A DNA stretch of 64,000 nt, taken from Sepioteuthis lessoniana (lineage: Eukaryota > Mollusca > Cephalopoda > Myopsida > Loliginidae). Numbering within the stretch: position 1 is the first letter of the stretch; each line of letters begins with the position of its first letter. The translations under genes and the position numbers were made by a program. Where the stretch lies: contig OY757907.1 of NCBI GenBank assembly GCA_963585895.1, forward strand, positions 106,905,512-106,969,511, given 5' to 3'. The notes below the pieces were generated by a model that was not told the origin of the DNA, did not search any database, and worked only from the letters and a program-made list of their open reading frames with translations. Positions 1 to 12,071 of the stretch are shown piece after piece.

Positions 1-1270
1 TAAGGGATTATTTCTGTGGTCATATCAATTTAGTGAATTGTTGAATGATAGAAAATAAACCAAATGTACATTACACATGATTAACATAAATGATGTCAGG
101 ATTAAAAAAAAAAAGTTAGGCACAAAAAGAAAAAAAAAAAGAAACATCAATTTCTTGTAGCCATGACTTCAAAAGGACTGTCACAAAATATCTATTACTA
201 TGATTTCTCAACACCACTGTGATTTACAAAGAGGACTGAGTAAGTGACTTTATATGAGATGAGGTTGACCCTTGGTAGGATGGTCTGCTGTGTGTTAAAA
301 ACACTTCAAAGGCTAGTCACTGTTGGCTGACCAATAGATGTAGTTGAGGAAACATTAACAGACATAAGAGTTAATACATGTGCCAAGTTTATTTATGTGA
401 TTTTGGAAGCCAGCTGAAAAGACAGCCTGGACAAAAGGCTCCATTAGTGCAGAGGCCTGGGTAGACCATCCTCTATCTTTGCTAATGTTTTCTGAAAGTG
501 CCTCCCCAATATAAGAAAAGAGAGATAGCAAGGAATGGTCTTTTATAAGAAACTACAAAAAAATAAATAGATAGAAAAAACTAAAGAGAGTCTATGTCTT
601 TGGACATTTATTGTCATAAAATCATTTTTCTCTCTAACTTCTCTACTTTTTTCTGATATATCGTTTTTATCATTATCTTTTAAAAATTGATTGAAATTAA
701 TACCTTTCAACAGGGATTTTACAAGCATATCTTTCAAAGATCAGATGATTATGTGATATTATTATGAAGCAGTTAATTATTTTTTTATACTTTGCATTAG
801 TAAATAATTATGATAACAGAATTCATCAGAGAAGAAATAAAAAAATTGACAGGCTGTATCAATCCCTAATGCTCAAAGGATTGCTGAACTTGGCTTTGTC
901 TGGTATAAGACTAAAAACATGGAACACCCATTGAGAAATAAAGCCATTCTACTGAAGTAAGAGGAGTGAATGGAATAATCGTTCTGTGTTGTCTGTTTGT
1001 GTTTACTTAGCATATATAGGCTTTCTTTGGAATGTTTTCTTATTCAACCCATGAAATAATATTATAAAAGCTCTTTAGTAGAGACTGCTCATTTCAAAGG
1101 TTCTGCAAAATGCACATGTTGTCCAGTGGGCTGGCAAGGAACCGAAAGAGACTGAGTTCTTCTTTCAGTGGAAGTAGAATTTTTCTTTAAATTTGTATTT
1201 TGTCTTTTATTTTTGTTATATATGGTTATTTCTATTTTTTTATTTAAACTTTATTCATTTATTAATCCAC
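1..1270. other. Non-coding, no recognised element
   Basis: AT-rich sequence with poly-A runs near 105-140. I see no convincing coding frame, RNA gene or repeat. Reading frames here are short and low-complexity. Confidence 0.6.
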
Positions 1271-1480
1271 ACACATAGTGGGGATAGTCTCTATGGTGTT
1301 GAGGCTAACATGCTAGACTGTGACATCATTGTGTGTTCAAACTCCAGTCATGTACACTTTCAGACTAATATGCCTGGAAAAGGTATGAACATACTTATCT
1401 CCCCTAGTAATGGGTTAAATAGCACAATTAATGTTCTTCTATAAAGAGGTTTTTGACATTAAATAACCCAGGAATGTTGA
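1271..1480 (+). repeat. SINE family D copy (tRNA-derived)
   Basis: The head resembles a tRNA promoter: an A-box-like stretch around 1290-1305 and a B-box-like TGTTCAAACTCC at about 1335. A body with GGAAAAGGTATGAAC and GGGTTAAATAG follows. The 3' tail GACATTAAATAACCCAGGAA leads into GTTGATAT. The same order of modules occurs at 55893-56118. The copy is diverged, so it is an old insertion. Confidence 0.6.
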
Positions 1481-1499
1481 TATCTCATTGAACAAAGAA

Positions 1500-1655
1500 A
1501 GTAAACCAAACCACCAAATCCCCACACACTCTTGGAAAAGACATGAATCTCTTCTTCCCCTACTTTTGAAGGAAATTGAACAGACTGGGCTCTCTTGCTT
1601 GGGTTGGTAACCAGTCGAGAAAAACAACTGCGAATTCAAAACCAGTTGCAACAAT
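1500..1655 (+). repeat. Degenerate SINE family C body
   Basis: It shares the family C middle: CTTGGAAAAGACATGAATC, then AACAGACTGGGCTCTCTTGC and AACCAGTCGAGAAAAACAAC followed by GAATTCAAAACC. The tRNA-like head is missing. It lies directly behind the family D copy, so the two could be one composite insertion. Confidence 0.4.
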
Positions 1656-1659
1656 AGAT

Positions 1660-3240
1660 AAGAGTTGCTCCAAAAAAGAAGAGGAAAAGAAAATGTTCAA
1701 ACTTTTTCTCCATACAACTTCTTTTTGGTTGAAGAAAGATATAAAAGAGTGATAGACTGTTAAACTAGTGTATTAGCCTTGATCTTATGGTTAGAAGACC
1801 ATAGCAGGGATAAAAAGACGATTTTTTTTTTATGTTTCATGCAAATATTAGACTTATTTTCATTAATGAATTAACCTTACACAGACAATTTATTGGTGAA
1901 TTTTAACAGTTTGAAGATTATTGAAAATTTAATTTAAAACAAATTTATTGAGTGTATGTCACCACAGTCAATTGGTATTATTAGATTCAGTTGTAAACAA
2001 ATACAAGTGTTTGTCTGTCCAGATTTTACTGTTTCATCTGGAAAAGGATAAATATTCATCAAGAAAGATATTATTTCATTCTTTTTTTTTTTTTTACATT
2101 AAACCCACGATGAAGACACTTATTTATATCTATTATAAAAAACATGTATATATATATATTTATCTTTGTTGGTAACACTCAAATATGTTCAAAGTATTGA
2201 GTAGATTTATTTATTTGCTAGTGTGTAAATGGTCATTGTAAATTAGTCTACTACACAAAATAACATATTCAATAATCTATACTAAAGATCAAAAGGTCTT
2301 GTAGTCATTTTTTTTTCTTTTTTTTTTTTTTTAATTTACATCATTTTCCCAATGAATATACACATTTGTATGTTGTTTTTTTTTATCTGCAACAATTAAG
2401 TGAGTCTGGAAAGGGTTAACCTTTTGAGCTTCTGAGCTTAAATTTACCCTGTGCAATTTGAGTGTGATCTCTGCACTGTGCTTTTGTGTGGAGGAAAATA
2501 AAAATACCACCAATATACAATTTTAATAAGCTCAAAGGTTTAAAAATAGTTTATCACACTTGAGAAATTTTGATTATCTATAAGCAGAGATGAACCAATG
2601 ATTTATTTCTGAATTACATGGCAAAAAGAAAAAAAACATTTTATGATGAAAGAATTTGATTTTTTTTTGCATTCTCAAAAAACAACATTAGATTGTTTCG
2701 TGTATCTTTTTTATAAAATGGACACCAAACAGTTTCTACATTTTTATTCTGTGCGAAAATAAGTTTCTAATGTTAGTTTGTTTATTTTCTATGTTGAAAA
2801 AATTATGGTAATTTAAATAGATTTCAGTTAATTGAGATAATTAACAGAATAATTATAATTGTCTTTATTTTTTTCTTCTTTTATCTTAAAACCTTTTGAA
2901 CCACATGTATTTATTTATTTTTTTTTTATAATATAGTCTCAAAATAGAAATGATGAAAAGTCAAAAAGGTCATGTCAAATATTAGTGTATGATGAAACAA
3001 AATCCCTTCAAGCTACTTGAATATTTCTATCTGTTTATATTGGTTATTTTCTCTCTTTCTCTCTAAATACACACACACACATATATAATCAGTAGTTCAT
3101 TCTATTTTATTTGATCGTCCATTCTAGTTTTGCATATCTTTTCTTCTCAGTTTTTCTTTGCATAGTTTTTTCAATTATATCCAAGTGTTTCAATGAACAC
3201 ACAGTTCAAGTCATATTTGTTTTGATATTTCAAATCTATT
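1660..3240. other. Non-coding AT-rich interval
   Basis: Only short homopolymer runs are seen (poly-T near 2085 and 2310-2330) and a short (TA)n near 2148. No gene or recognisable mobile element is visible. Confidence 0.5.
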
Positions 3241-3242
3241 TA

Positions 3243-3250
<8 letters not shown>

Positions 3251-3310
<60 letters not shown>
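3251..3310. repeat. (AT)n microsatellite, about 60 bp
   Basis: An uninterrupted AT dinucleotide run. It produces spurious Tyr-Ile reading frames, which are not genes. Confidence 0.95.
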
Positions 3311-3312
<2 letters not shown>

Positions 3313-3319
3313 TTTAATC

Positions 3320-3558
3320 TATCTCAGTCTGTACTGAATATGACATGTTATCTTCTCTTTCTATAGATATATTCTTCTTTCAGTTTATATTCCTGTTTAT
3401 TTGAATTTATATCTGTGAAGCATTTTATGGATGAATCTTTCTTTGCCAATTCCTATGAATTTAATGAGTGAACAGTTTTTCATCTTTGTATCAGCTTATC
3501 ATTTCTCTTGGCTCTCCATCTATCTTTGTCGCTCTCTCTTATGCACACATACACGCAC

Positions 3559-3613
<55 letters not shown>

Positions 3614-4620
3614 CATAAATAGCTTTCTTTTTTGTTTTAAGGTATTTGTCTTTCTTGCTTTTATGTTCAATTATTTTCTCAAAGAGATCTGTTCAGAAGA
3701 AGACAGTATCTTTACCAATATCCCAGCATTTTTCTTCCTTTTGGTGCTGATTAATTTAAACATATACAATGGTTTTATATCCACTCCCCTTACCAAAAAA
3801 AAAAATAGAAAAAGAGGATAGAGCTTATGGAGCCTGCTATTATAATCAGTTGAGATATATGTATAATATTTTCAAAATCAGGTCTTAAATATCAATCTAA
3901 ATATTTTTGTAAACAAACTTCTTAAAGTACCAAATCAATCATAAAAAAGTTTCACAGAGTTCAGTATCAAAAATTCTTTTAAAACATGGATCCTATTTGA
4001 CTTCTAATATTGACATAATTGAGGAAAATTAGCTTTAAAGTTTCTTTCCTCTTAAAAAAAAACCCACAAAAAATATTAGTAAATATTTAATTCATTATAA
4101 GACTTGACTGTATTGCAAATGGCTGACTTGATAGACATGAAATGAATAATCATGCTTGGCTTTGCTGTAAAAATTTAAGTTACTGTCAAGGATTATTTCT
4201 ATGGATATAATAAGTGAGCAGTTGATATTATCATCTTTGTATAGTCTTTCTTTGTCGTCTTTTATAAATCAGTATATATGGCTTGATAAGTATATACTGT
4301 TTATATTTCTATCTATCAAGGATTATGTAAATATATCCTCCCTTTCTATGAAAGTCTCATTCATTCTTTCTTTTCATCTCCCTTTTATGTATAGGTTTAT
4401 ATATGGCTTTATAAATATATACTATTTTGGTTACTATCTATCATTATATATCTCTACTTCTATGAAACTAATGAGCTAGCAATTTCATTGGCCATTTGTG
4501 TATAGGTTTATATATTTGTTCTTTCTTTTTCATTTATAGATGGCTTTATAAATGTATCCTTTTATCTTGATTATTATCTCCTTATAAGAGATGATATCAC
4601 TTCAACATGTTTCTCTCACC
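3320..4620. repeat. Degenerate long-period repeats
   Basis: Loosely repeated phrases recur. AATGAGTGAACAGTTTTTCA near 3460 resembles AATAAGTGAGCAGTTGATAT near 4210 and AATGAGCTAGCAATTTCAT near 4470. GGTTTATATATGGCTTTATA near 4395 recurs in part near 4505 and 4540. This suggests an old satellite-like array with TATCTATC-type simple sequence. Period and boundaries are not sharp. Confidence 0.3.
3561..3610. repeat. (AT)n microsatellite, about 50 bp
   Basis: An uninterrupted AT run preceded by CA-rich sequence (ACACATACACGCACAG). Confidence 0.95.
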
Positions 4621-6070
4621 TACAGTTAGTTAACTTATCTATGTACTCATCTTTATAAAGGTAAAGGAACATGCAAAAAAAAAAAAGATGGTTACAAGCA
4701 GCAACAAGCTGTCATTGCTGGCTGTTAATATTCACACTACAAGCTTACAATTTTGTCACTTCTTTATTTTTGTTTTTACTTACATTCACATAGAACAAAG
4801 TCCTATCCAATGAAACCTTGCCATCTGATCATGTGACACATCTCTCAAAAATAGTATTGAGTTACCTCTGAGCTATCAACGGATATAATGATTCAGTACA
4901 TTTAGATATAGAGAAAAAAAAAAACGAAAACTAATCAAAGAGAACACAGTTGTTTCCATTGTTCACTATTACTGCATGAAAGTGTGAGCTTTTTTTGTTT
5001 TCCTTTTTAGAGATTGCCTTCAAGATTCTCTCCTGGTGTAGCTTTCTTAAGTTCAAACCAAATTACATGTTACTAACTTAATATACCTTTCTATAATTGG
5101 GGTATAATAAATGTAATATTTTCAGCATTCACTCCTTTAATTTTGTCTTTTGTCTCTCTAAGTTTATTACAGTTTATAGAGAGTTTCTCTTTACTTCAAT
5201 TATTAAGTTTGATGAAGAGCCAACATTAGGGCTAGCAGGTTGTTTCCAGTTTATCTTCATATTTGCATATAAGAATAGTTCTTTTTTTTTACCAGCACTT
5301 TGCATTGAATGGTTTTATATCTATATACCTTGCAGATATCTTTTATTGATATTAAGTAGACTCTGACATTGGAATGACATCAGTAGATATCTATAAGTAT
5401 CATTGGGGTGTAGCCATAGTATTTTTGTTTTTTAATCAACTGTGTGTTCTGGGTGGACCTCAAGAGATACTACATATTTTTTAAGCTGATGTAATGTTCT
5501 ACATATTTTTAAATGATGTTAGCTTTTCTGAAAGTTTTCTTTGAAGTGCTGGTGGTCAGGTTCTCTTTTTATTTGATTTTTAGATTATCATAATTGACAC
5601 CTGATGATGGTCTACTTTTCAGTTTTATTACAACGAATAAGTCACCACAGTTTTGGACTGTATAATCAGATATTCTTTCACTTTCTTTCATTTAAGAAAT
5701 TCTATGAGCAGCTTCAATAGATTTGAAACCCAGTTTTAAACAGAGGCTCAAAATTGCTAGAATTTGAAAAATTATATTCAATATTATAACATCTAAAACA
5801 AAAAAATATAGCCAAATAACATTGATGCTAATTTATTTTAAAAGACCAGTCACTATCTGTAACCTACTTAATCTAATTTTAGGTAGTATAGTGTGATATT
5901 ATTTAACTTCCATCCACTTCCTGAATTCTGCAAGCAGCTTCAGTGGTTTTGAGGCCTAGTTTAAAATAATGCTACAAAATTGTCAAAACACCAATACTTG
6001 TATTCACCACTATAATATCTGAAACAAAAGATAGAGCTGAATCGTCTAGATAATGATATATTTATAATAT
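4620..6070. other. Non-coding interval
   Basis: No recognisable gene or element. GGATTTTAG-like and AT-rich simple stretches only. Open frames here are short and lack family-like motifs. Confidence 0.5.
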
Positions 6071-6310
6071 TAATAGAGTGTTTGCCTAATGGTCTGGGAG
6101 ACCTGGGTTCAATCCAAGGTTGCGTCATACCAAAAACTTTAAAAATGGTACTTGATACCTCCTTGCTTAACACTCAGTGATATAAGGTACATATCAAGGG
6201 TAAAGTGGAACAGTCCAGGGAAAGGAGTAGCACCCTCCTCTACACCTCGGTGTAGTAGCTATTGAAAAGGGAGCCTTCTGATTGCCCTCGACTATGGTCA
6301 CCAACTTTAT
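6071..6310 (+). repeat. SINE family A, near full length
   Basis: A tRNA-like head with A-box AGAGTGTTTGCC and B-box GGGTTCAATCC. The conserved body follows (TCATACCAAAAACTTT, TGGTACTTGATACC, TTGCTTAACACTCAGT, GTAGTAGCTATTGAAAAGGG). It ends at GGTCACCAACTTTA. About 14 copies of this family lie in the window in both orientations, which is how its ends were set. Confidence 0.85.
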
Positions 6311-6805
6311 TTTTACTTTATAGATAATCTTATGACTTGTGCATGAAATAACCTTTGAAATAAAAAGAAGAAATAGTTTTTGATACATTCTTGTATTAAG
6401 GGAGGAGATGATGTGACTGTATTGTAGCTGGGATAGATATTTCCTATTTGCATTTGAGTTTAACGTTTCTTTCTATTCTGATTTTCTTGACAAGCAAGAC
6501 CTTTCAAGTTGGAAATTTGGTTTACCGTAAGTTTTCTGTCTTCATTTCCTCTTATTTGGCCATGTATAATACTGCGTTAATTCTAATATAATTTATGATT
6601 GATCTTTGTTGAGGATACATAGTTTTTTCTTTAAGAAATTAACACAGATATGATAAATACAATAAGAATAACATAGTGTAGTTATTGTCTTTAGGTGAAT
6701 GTATAAAATAAGATTTCAATTAAAGCTCTATTTGGAAAAAATAGATTTGTAATATTATCATTTCATGCTGATAGCATGGATTTCCTTGACTCATTCTTAC
6801 TCTCA

Positions 6806-7140
6806 GTAGGTCTCATTGAGAGCATCCTGTGTCCATGCAGAGCTGATGAATATAAATCCTTGTTAGTTGACCAACTCTAGTGTATCCACGTGTAGGAGTC
6901 AACAATGTCCTATTCATCTTACTTGGGTGATTTGTGAGATGGGAGGTAAAGTGCCTGTACAGCTGATGTATGGTGAGGTGCTGATTCCCAGATTTGTTCA
7001 AAATGACATTCAGCATCCTTGTGTAGTTTCCATCTAGCTTTTTCTCAAAGCATTTTGTTTTAGTTCAAGGTCTGCAACCATACAGTAGTACTGACACAGT
7101 TACATTTTGGAAGGGTTTCCAGAATAAACATTTGCTCCAG
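6806..7140 (-). pseudogene. 5'-truncated RTE-type LINE, C-terminal remnant
   Basis: The minus strand encodes a diverged version of the C-terminus of the LINE at 9.4-12.5 kb. The frame at 6813-7016 reads MLNVILNKSGNQH, then LTIHQLYRHFTSHL and RIYIHQLCMDTGC. This parallels MLRAILNKSWQQH, HQLYGHLPP and TYIQQLCEDTGC in the intact copy. More distant homology runs to about 7140 (KLDGNYTRML-like and LYGC-like segments) with frame breaks. It is a dead 5'-truncated copy, much older than the 9.4 kb insertion. Confidence 0.75.
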
Positions 7141-7187
7141 TCTTAGATTTTTTTTCTGAAGTCATATGGTTATGAAAAGTAGAATTA

Positions 7188-7400
7188 CTGGAGACTAGGA
7201 GACTAGGGTTCAATTCCAGGTCAAGTCATACCAAAGACTCAAAAAGAGCTGCCTTGCTTAACACTCAGTATTATAAGGTACAGATCAGAGTAATGTGGAG
7301 CAATCCAGAGAGAGGAGGAGTGCCCTCCGCTGCACTTCAGTGTAGTAGCTAATGAAATGGGAGCCTTTGGGTCACCCTTGACTGCAGTAACCAATTTTAC
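7188..7400 (+). repeat. SINE family A copy, head truncated
   Basis: It starts within the tRNA-like head (GGAGACTAGGGTTCAATTCC, B-box intact). It continues through TCATACCAAAGACTC, TTGCTTAACACTCAGT and GTAGTAGCTAATGAAATGGG to a diverged end, AACCAATTTTAC. Confidence 0.75.
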
Positions 7401-7418
7401 TTTTTTAGATATTATCCA

Positions 7419-7549
7419 TTTTGGCCTAATGAAGCGAGTGTTCCCTAATGGTCCAGGAGACTGGGGCTCAATCCCAGGTCGAGTCATACCAAAGACACAA
7501 AAAATGGTACTTGATACCACCTTTCTTTGTACTCAGTATTATATAGAAT
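7419..7549 (+). repeat. SINE family A copy, 3'-truncated
   Basis: Head TTGGCCTAATGAAGCGAGTG, then GGGGCTCAATCCCAGGTCGA, TCATACCAAAGAC and TGGTACTTGATACCACC. It stops at the CTCAGTATTATA region. It lies 20 bp after another copy in the same orientation. Confidence 0.7.
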
Positions 7550-8360
7550 AGTAATAATTATAATATATAGTTTACTTGTATAGTTAACTATAACTTAGAT
7601 GTAATGGCATAGTTCCTTAACTATCATGGCATAGTTCCTGTAATAAATGACTGGATTATTTAATGTATTAATCAGCACCTCAGACTTGAATCAGAATAAC
7701 ATTGTAAGCAAATCATATGGGCTGTGAATAGATAAGTTCACAAAAATGTCAAGTTGACAAAGTTGAACATTTTGTCCAGGAGGCTTAATAGAACAAGGTT
7801 TGATCTTGCATTTGGACCTGGAGTTGCTCTAGTTACCAGTGATCAACCATCTAAGTTGTGATAGGAGCTGGCTGAACAGTGTTTTTCACCCAAGCCAGAA
7901 ATGGGGGTCGGTGTTTGTGAAAACCTATATTAAAACAAAAAAATTCTTGATTATCTCTTTTGGTGGCTAGGGTAAGAGGAGAAAGACATTTGTTGGAATG
8001 AATCAGGTACAAGAAAATCAGTTATGATGAGAATAAAGAATGTGTTATGTCTGTTACCATTTCCACCTCAGAAACTGAATGGAAAGAATAAAGCAATGAG
8101 GTCCTAATACTTAGATAAATTGTGTTTTTTTCTTTCTATCTGACAATTAGCTATCACAAACACAGCTGTTGGTGGTGACTGCTACAAGAGTGCACTATCT
8201 ATGTACATGGAAATCTTGCTATTATTTCAAAATACTAAAAGATATAAAATGTAGAGATGAAAGCAACTATTATTTTAAAGTGTATGAAATTTATTGGAGG
8301 CATTGATGTTGTAAGCCAAGTTCAAATTTTGAATGAGGCTATTTGTTTCATTATGTATCA
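7550..8360. other. Non-coding interval
   Basis: No gene or known element recognised. GTTAACTATAACTTAGATG and the ATGGCATAGTTCCT repeat near 7600-7640 are only local. Confidence 0.45.
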
Positions 8361-8362
8361 AT

Positions 8363-8455
8363 GCCTTTGAGGAAGAAATGAATCCAGGTAAATTGTAGGG
8401 TAGACTGAAATCTCTATCCTTGGAAAGGCAAACTGTCATAGAGAAAAACCCTCTA
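8363..8455 (+). repeat. Degenerate SINE family C body fragment
   Basis: GAGGAAGAAATGAATCCAGG, GTAGGGTAGACTGAAATC and CCTTGGAAAGGCAAACTGTC match the family C order (GGGAAAGGTATGAATCCAAT, GTAGGGCAGACTTGG, CCTTGGTGAGGCAACTAGTC). Confidence 0.4.
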
Positions 8456-8586
8456 CTGTTATGGCAGGGTAACTGTTATAGAGTGGCTAACACCCTTCAG
8501 CACTCTACCAGATGGACTGGCTCATAGCTATAAATAGCCTACACTTAAGGACTTCAGTGTTTGAGTAATAAGTCAATATTAAGCTG

Positions 8587-8662
8587 AGCCCTAACAGTAG
8601 TTTAGAAGAATAAGCCTAGAATGCTACCACAGCCCCCCCCCCGAAAGGGAAAAAGGAAAGAA
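8587..8662 (+). repeat. Direct repeat, copy 1, upstream of the LINE
   Basis: The segment with CCCTAACAGTAGTTTAGAAG, then AAGCCTAGAATGCTACCACA, a C-run and AGGGAAAAAGGAAAG recurs at 9034-9115. The copies are about 447 bp apart, in the same orientation. Confidence 0.8.
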
Positions 8663-9033
8663 AAAAAAAAAACCCAAAAAAACAAAAACGAATTCTCCCC
8701 TTCACCCCAGTAGACCGCCCCCAAAGCTACCTAAAATATCAGTAGTAAATAAAAGTCCAAACGAAGAAGAAGCATTTGAACTCAGGAGCCAAGTGGAAGA
8801 AATATGTCAATATTGGTCAGTATGTCTTTAATTCCAATTTAAAATGCTGAATTTTACAAAATGTTATGCTGTATTTTGTTTGTGAAATAATGCTTAAACT
8901 ATGCGTTTTAAATGTAAAGGCACGCTTACTCTACTATAAAGCCAATTTGATATTAAGCCTATCCACATGTCAGCGAACAAGGCAGAATGTTTTTGAATAT
9001 CTTCTATCGAATGATTTAAAAATTCGTAAAGAA

Positions 9034-9115
9034 AGCCCTAACAGTAGTTTAGAAGAAAAAGCCTAGAACGCCTAATGCTACCACAGGCCCCCCCTAAGAG
9101 AAAAAGGAAAGAAAA
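9034..9115 (+). repeat. Direct repeat, copy 2, upstream of the LINE
   Basis: Second copy of the repeat at 8587-8662, with the same CCCTAACAGTAGTTTAGAAG start. A small insertion lies after AAGCCTAGAA. Possible explanations are remnants of short LTRs or a local duplication. Confidence 0.8.
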
Positions 9116-9513
9116 AAAAAAGCTCTATAATTCCTGAAGCCTGCTAGGTCCCCAACTGTAGGAAGAAAAAAAAAAAATGAAAAACCCAGGAAAAGTCCCA
9201 ATACAGCAAAAAAGTATAAGTCAGTACTAGTGAAGGTCATAAGAAAGTACCTTAATGTTGGACTTTAACTAAGTTAAAACAAATTTACCCCCCCCCTTTT
9301 TTTTTTTTTTTATTATGTACACATGGGAAGCAGCATGATGTACGTAAAGGTATTTGAATAAACCCATGGACGACCAAACTCAATACCCAAATGGGTCCTG
9401 GACGTGAGCTTGACTTTTCGCTCAGGATCGCCAGTTCGATCGGGGAACTACTGCTGCTCCTCTATAAGAGTGGCTTCTATAGAAGAGAATAAAACAGCCA
9501 TCGAAAGATAACC

Positions 9514-12069
9514 ATGACCCACACTCAAACCACTTACACAAACCGCATCGCTCTTCGCGCGGGTAAAAAAGGGGCGCGTCCTGCTGAGGTTGGAGCCCTG
9601 GCCTCGGTGTTCGAAAAATCAGCTACAGAGCTCAAACAATCAAAACTACTAAAATGCAAGCAAACACTACAAATAGCCACATTTAACGTAAGAACCTTAA
9701 ATAGAATAGGACAAATCCCAGAGCTAATCGCATCGGCCGAAGAACATAAAATAGACATAATATGCATACAAGAACACAGATACACGCACACAGAAGATAT
9801 CAAATATCACGAAACTGGCAATGGATGGTCGCTCGCCACTGTATCCGCATGGAAAAACTCTGTCAACGCCGCAATAGGAGGGGTAGGATTGCTTATAGGA
9901 CCTAGAGCACTAAAAACGCTTAATAGCGTTGAGAAAATACAGCCTAGAATGATGGCAGCTACATTCAACGGAAACCCCAGAGCAACAATCATCTCATGCT
10001 ACAGCCCCACCAATGTTAGTGAAGAAAATGAAATAGTCACCTTCTACGATGAGTTATCCTCATTAGTGCGTAGCATCCCGAAACACAACATGCTAGTCAT
10101 TGGCGGAGACATGAATGCACAAATCGAGAAAAACGGAAACAGCAAATACAGCCTCCACAACACGTCAAATAGAAATGGGCAACATCTAACAGATTTCATG
10201 ATAGAAAATAGATTAGCATGCCTCAATACAAACTACCAAAAAAGAGAGGGAAAACTATGGACATACACGTACACAAACAATACTAAAGCTCAGATAGACT
10301 ACGTCCTTATAAACAAGAAATGGAAGAATAGTGCATTGAATTGCGAGGCATACTCATCTTTTGAGGGTGTGTCCACCGATCACCGAATAGTCACAGCGAA
10401 AATACGGTTAAGCCTACGAAAAAACGACAAACGAACAGCGACCACCAAACACTATGACTGGGCCCTATTAAACAACAAAGATGTAAGAGATAAATACGTA
10501 TTAGAATTAAGAAACAGATTCGAAACACTACAAGAAAAGACGGAAAAAAGTACACCAAACGACGAATACGAAAATTTCGTCAATGCACACCTCGAGGCAG
10601 CAGCAAAATACATTCCAACAAAAATTAAAACTAAATATAGAGTCCCATGGGAAACTTTAGCGGTGAGAGAAAAACGTGCACTAGTGAAAACAGCCTCCAA
10701 AAACTATCGAAAAAACCCAACAAACACAAATGCCTTAAAACTAAAAACGGCACAATATCAATTAGCAGGCATATATATAAAGGAACAGACAGAATACATT
10801 CAAAATCAGATAGATAAGATTAGAGACTCGGTGGAAGATAGACAATCTAGAATTGCCTGGCAAACAATAAACGAAGTGAGCAGAAGAAAGAACACAGCCA
10901 AAGCAAAACTTAAAGCAGCAAACCAACAAGAAAGAATAAAACAGTGGAAACAGCACTTCGAAAACTTACTTGGAAACCCACCAAAAATAACACATGAACC
11001 AATCACCAGAATAATTAGCAAACAATTAGACATTAAACTTGGACCGTTCACACAAGAAGAACTCGACTCGGTTCTCAGAAAAATTAAAAATAGGAAAGCT
11101 GCAGGGCTGGACGAAATTCCCCCGGAAGTATGGAAGACCAGACAATTCGACGACATACTGCTCCGACACTGCAACGCAGTATACAATCAAAATCCGATAG
11201 ATAGATGGACGAAGGGATGCATACTCCCCTTCCCTAAAAAGGGGGACCTCGGATTAGCCAAAAACTACCGAGGCATAACACTTACATCCATAGTTGCCAA
11301 AATCTACAATGCCCTACTGCGAAACCGAATAGAACCCAAAATCGACAACATACTTAGAAAAAACCAAAATGGCTTCCGAAGAAATAGATCCACGACCTCA
11401 CAAATATTAACCATCCGCAGAATCCTTGAAGGTGTACGGGCAAAGAACCTACAAGCGACATTAATATTTGTCGACTTTACCAAGGCTTTCGACTCCATTC
11501 ACAGAGGAAAGATGGAACAAATCCTACTAGCCTACAGCATACCTAAAGAAACCGTAGCGGCAATAACGATTCTCTATAGAAACACTAAAGTAAAAGTACG
11601 ATCACCAGATGGAGACACAGAATACTTCGACATTGTAGCAGGAGTACTACAAGGGGACACGCTGGCTCCGTATCTCTTTATCATTTGTCTAGACTACGTA
11701 CTTAGAACATCGATTGACAAAATCAAAGAGAATGGCTTCGAACTGACGAAGAAAAGAAGCAGAAGATACCCCGCAACAACAATTACCGACGCCGACTACG
11801 CCGATGACATAGCGATACTGGCAAATACACCTGACCAAGCCGAAACACTTCTGCATAGTTTGGAACAAGCAGCAGCAAGCAGAGGCCTCCATGTTAAAGC
11901 ACACAAAACGGAATATATGTGCTATAACCAAACGGGGGACATCTCCACTCTAAAAGGAACCCCTCTTAAACTAGTAGACAAATTCACGTACCTAGGAAGC
12001 AGCGTCGAATCAACCGAAAAGGACATCGAAACGAGGTTAACGAAAGCATGGACAGCTATCAATAGATAG
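9514..12069 (+). CDS. LINE ORF: APE endonuclease and reverse transcriptase (frameshifted at end)
   Basis: An 851-residue frame. The endonuclease that nicks target DNA covers residues 50-300: TFNVRTLN at 56-63, IQEHRY with catalytic-type Glu87, GGDMNAQ with Asp199 and Asn201, IDYVLI at 261-266, and the Asp289-His290 pair in STDHR. A linker follows. Reverse transcriptase covers about 510-820: RKAAGLDEIPPEVW near 527, FPKKGDLGLAKNYRGITL near 573, VDFTKAFDS with Asp654, GVLQGDTLAPY near 710, and YADD at 762-765. These residues are all present, so the enzyme core looks intact. The start at 9514 is the first ATG after the leader and gives a 50-residue N-terminal extension before the endonuclease. 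The frame ends at AINR followed by a stop, where relatives would continue, so this is a small indel. It would act on its own RNA by target-primed reverse transcription. Confidence 0.85.
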   Translation: MTHTQTTYTNRIALRAGKKGARPAEVGALASVFEKSATELKQSKLLKCKQTLQIATFNVRTLNRIGQIPELIASAEEHKIDIICIQEHRYTHTEDIKYHETGNGWSLATVSAWKNSVNAAIGGVGLLIGPRALKTLNSVEKIQPRMMAATFNGNPRATIISCYSPTNVSEENEIVTFYDELSSLVRSIPKHNMLVIGGDMNAQIEKNGNSKYSLHNTSNRNGQHLTDFMIENRLACLNTNYQKREGKLWTYTYTNNTKAQIDYVLINKKWKNSALNCEAYSSFEGVSTDHRIVTAKIRLSLRKNDKRTATTKHYDWALLNNKDVRDKYVLELRNRFETLQEKTEKSTPNDEYENFVNAHLEAAAKYIPTKIKTKYRVPWETLAVREKRALVKTASKNYRKNPTNTNALKLKTAQYQLAGIYIKEQTEYIQNQIDKIRDSVEDRQSRIAWQTINEVSRRKNTAKAKLKAANQQERIKQWKQHFENLLGNPPKITHEPITRIISKQLDIKLGPFTQEELDSVLRKIKNRKAAGLDEIPPEVWKTRQFDDILLRHCNAVYNQNPIDRWTKGCILPFPKKGDLGLAKNYRGITLTSIVAKIYNALLRNRIEPKIDNILRKNQNGFRRNRSTTSQILTIRRILEGVRAKNLQATLIFVDFTKAFDSIHRGKMEQILLAYSIPKETVAAITILYRNTKVKVRSPDGDTEYFDIVAGVLQGDTLAPYLFIICLDYVLRTSIDKIKENGFELTKKRSRRYPATTITDADYADDIAILANTPDQAETLLHSLEQAAASRGLHVKAHKTEYMCYNQTGDISTLKGTPLKLVDKFTYLGSSVESTEKDIETRLTKAWTAINR

Positions 12070-12071
12070 AA

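Noticed and set aside
10806..11186. Minus-strand frame of 126 residues in the LINE
   Set aside because: Antisense shadow of the LINE ORF, which has all expected motifs on the plus strand.
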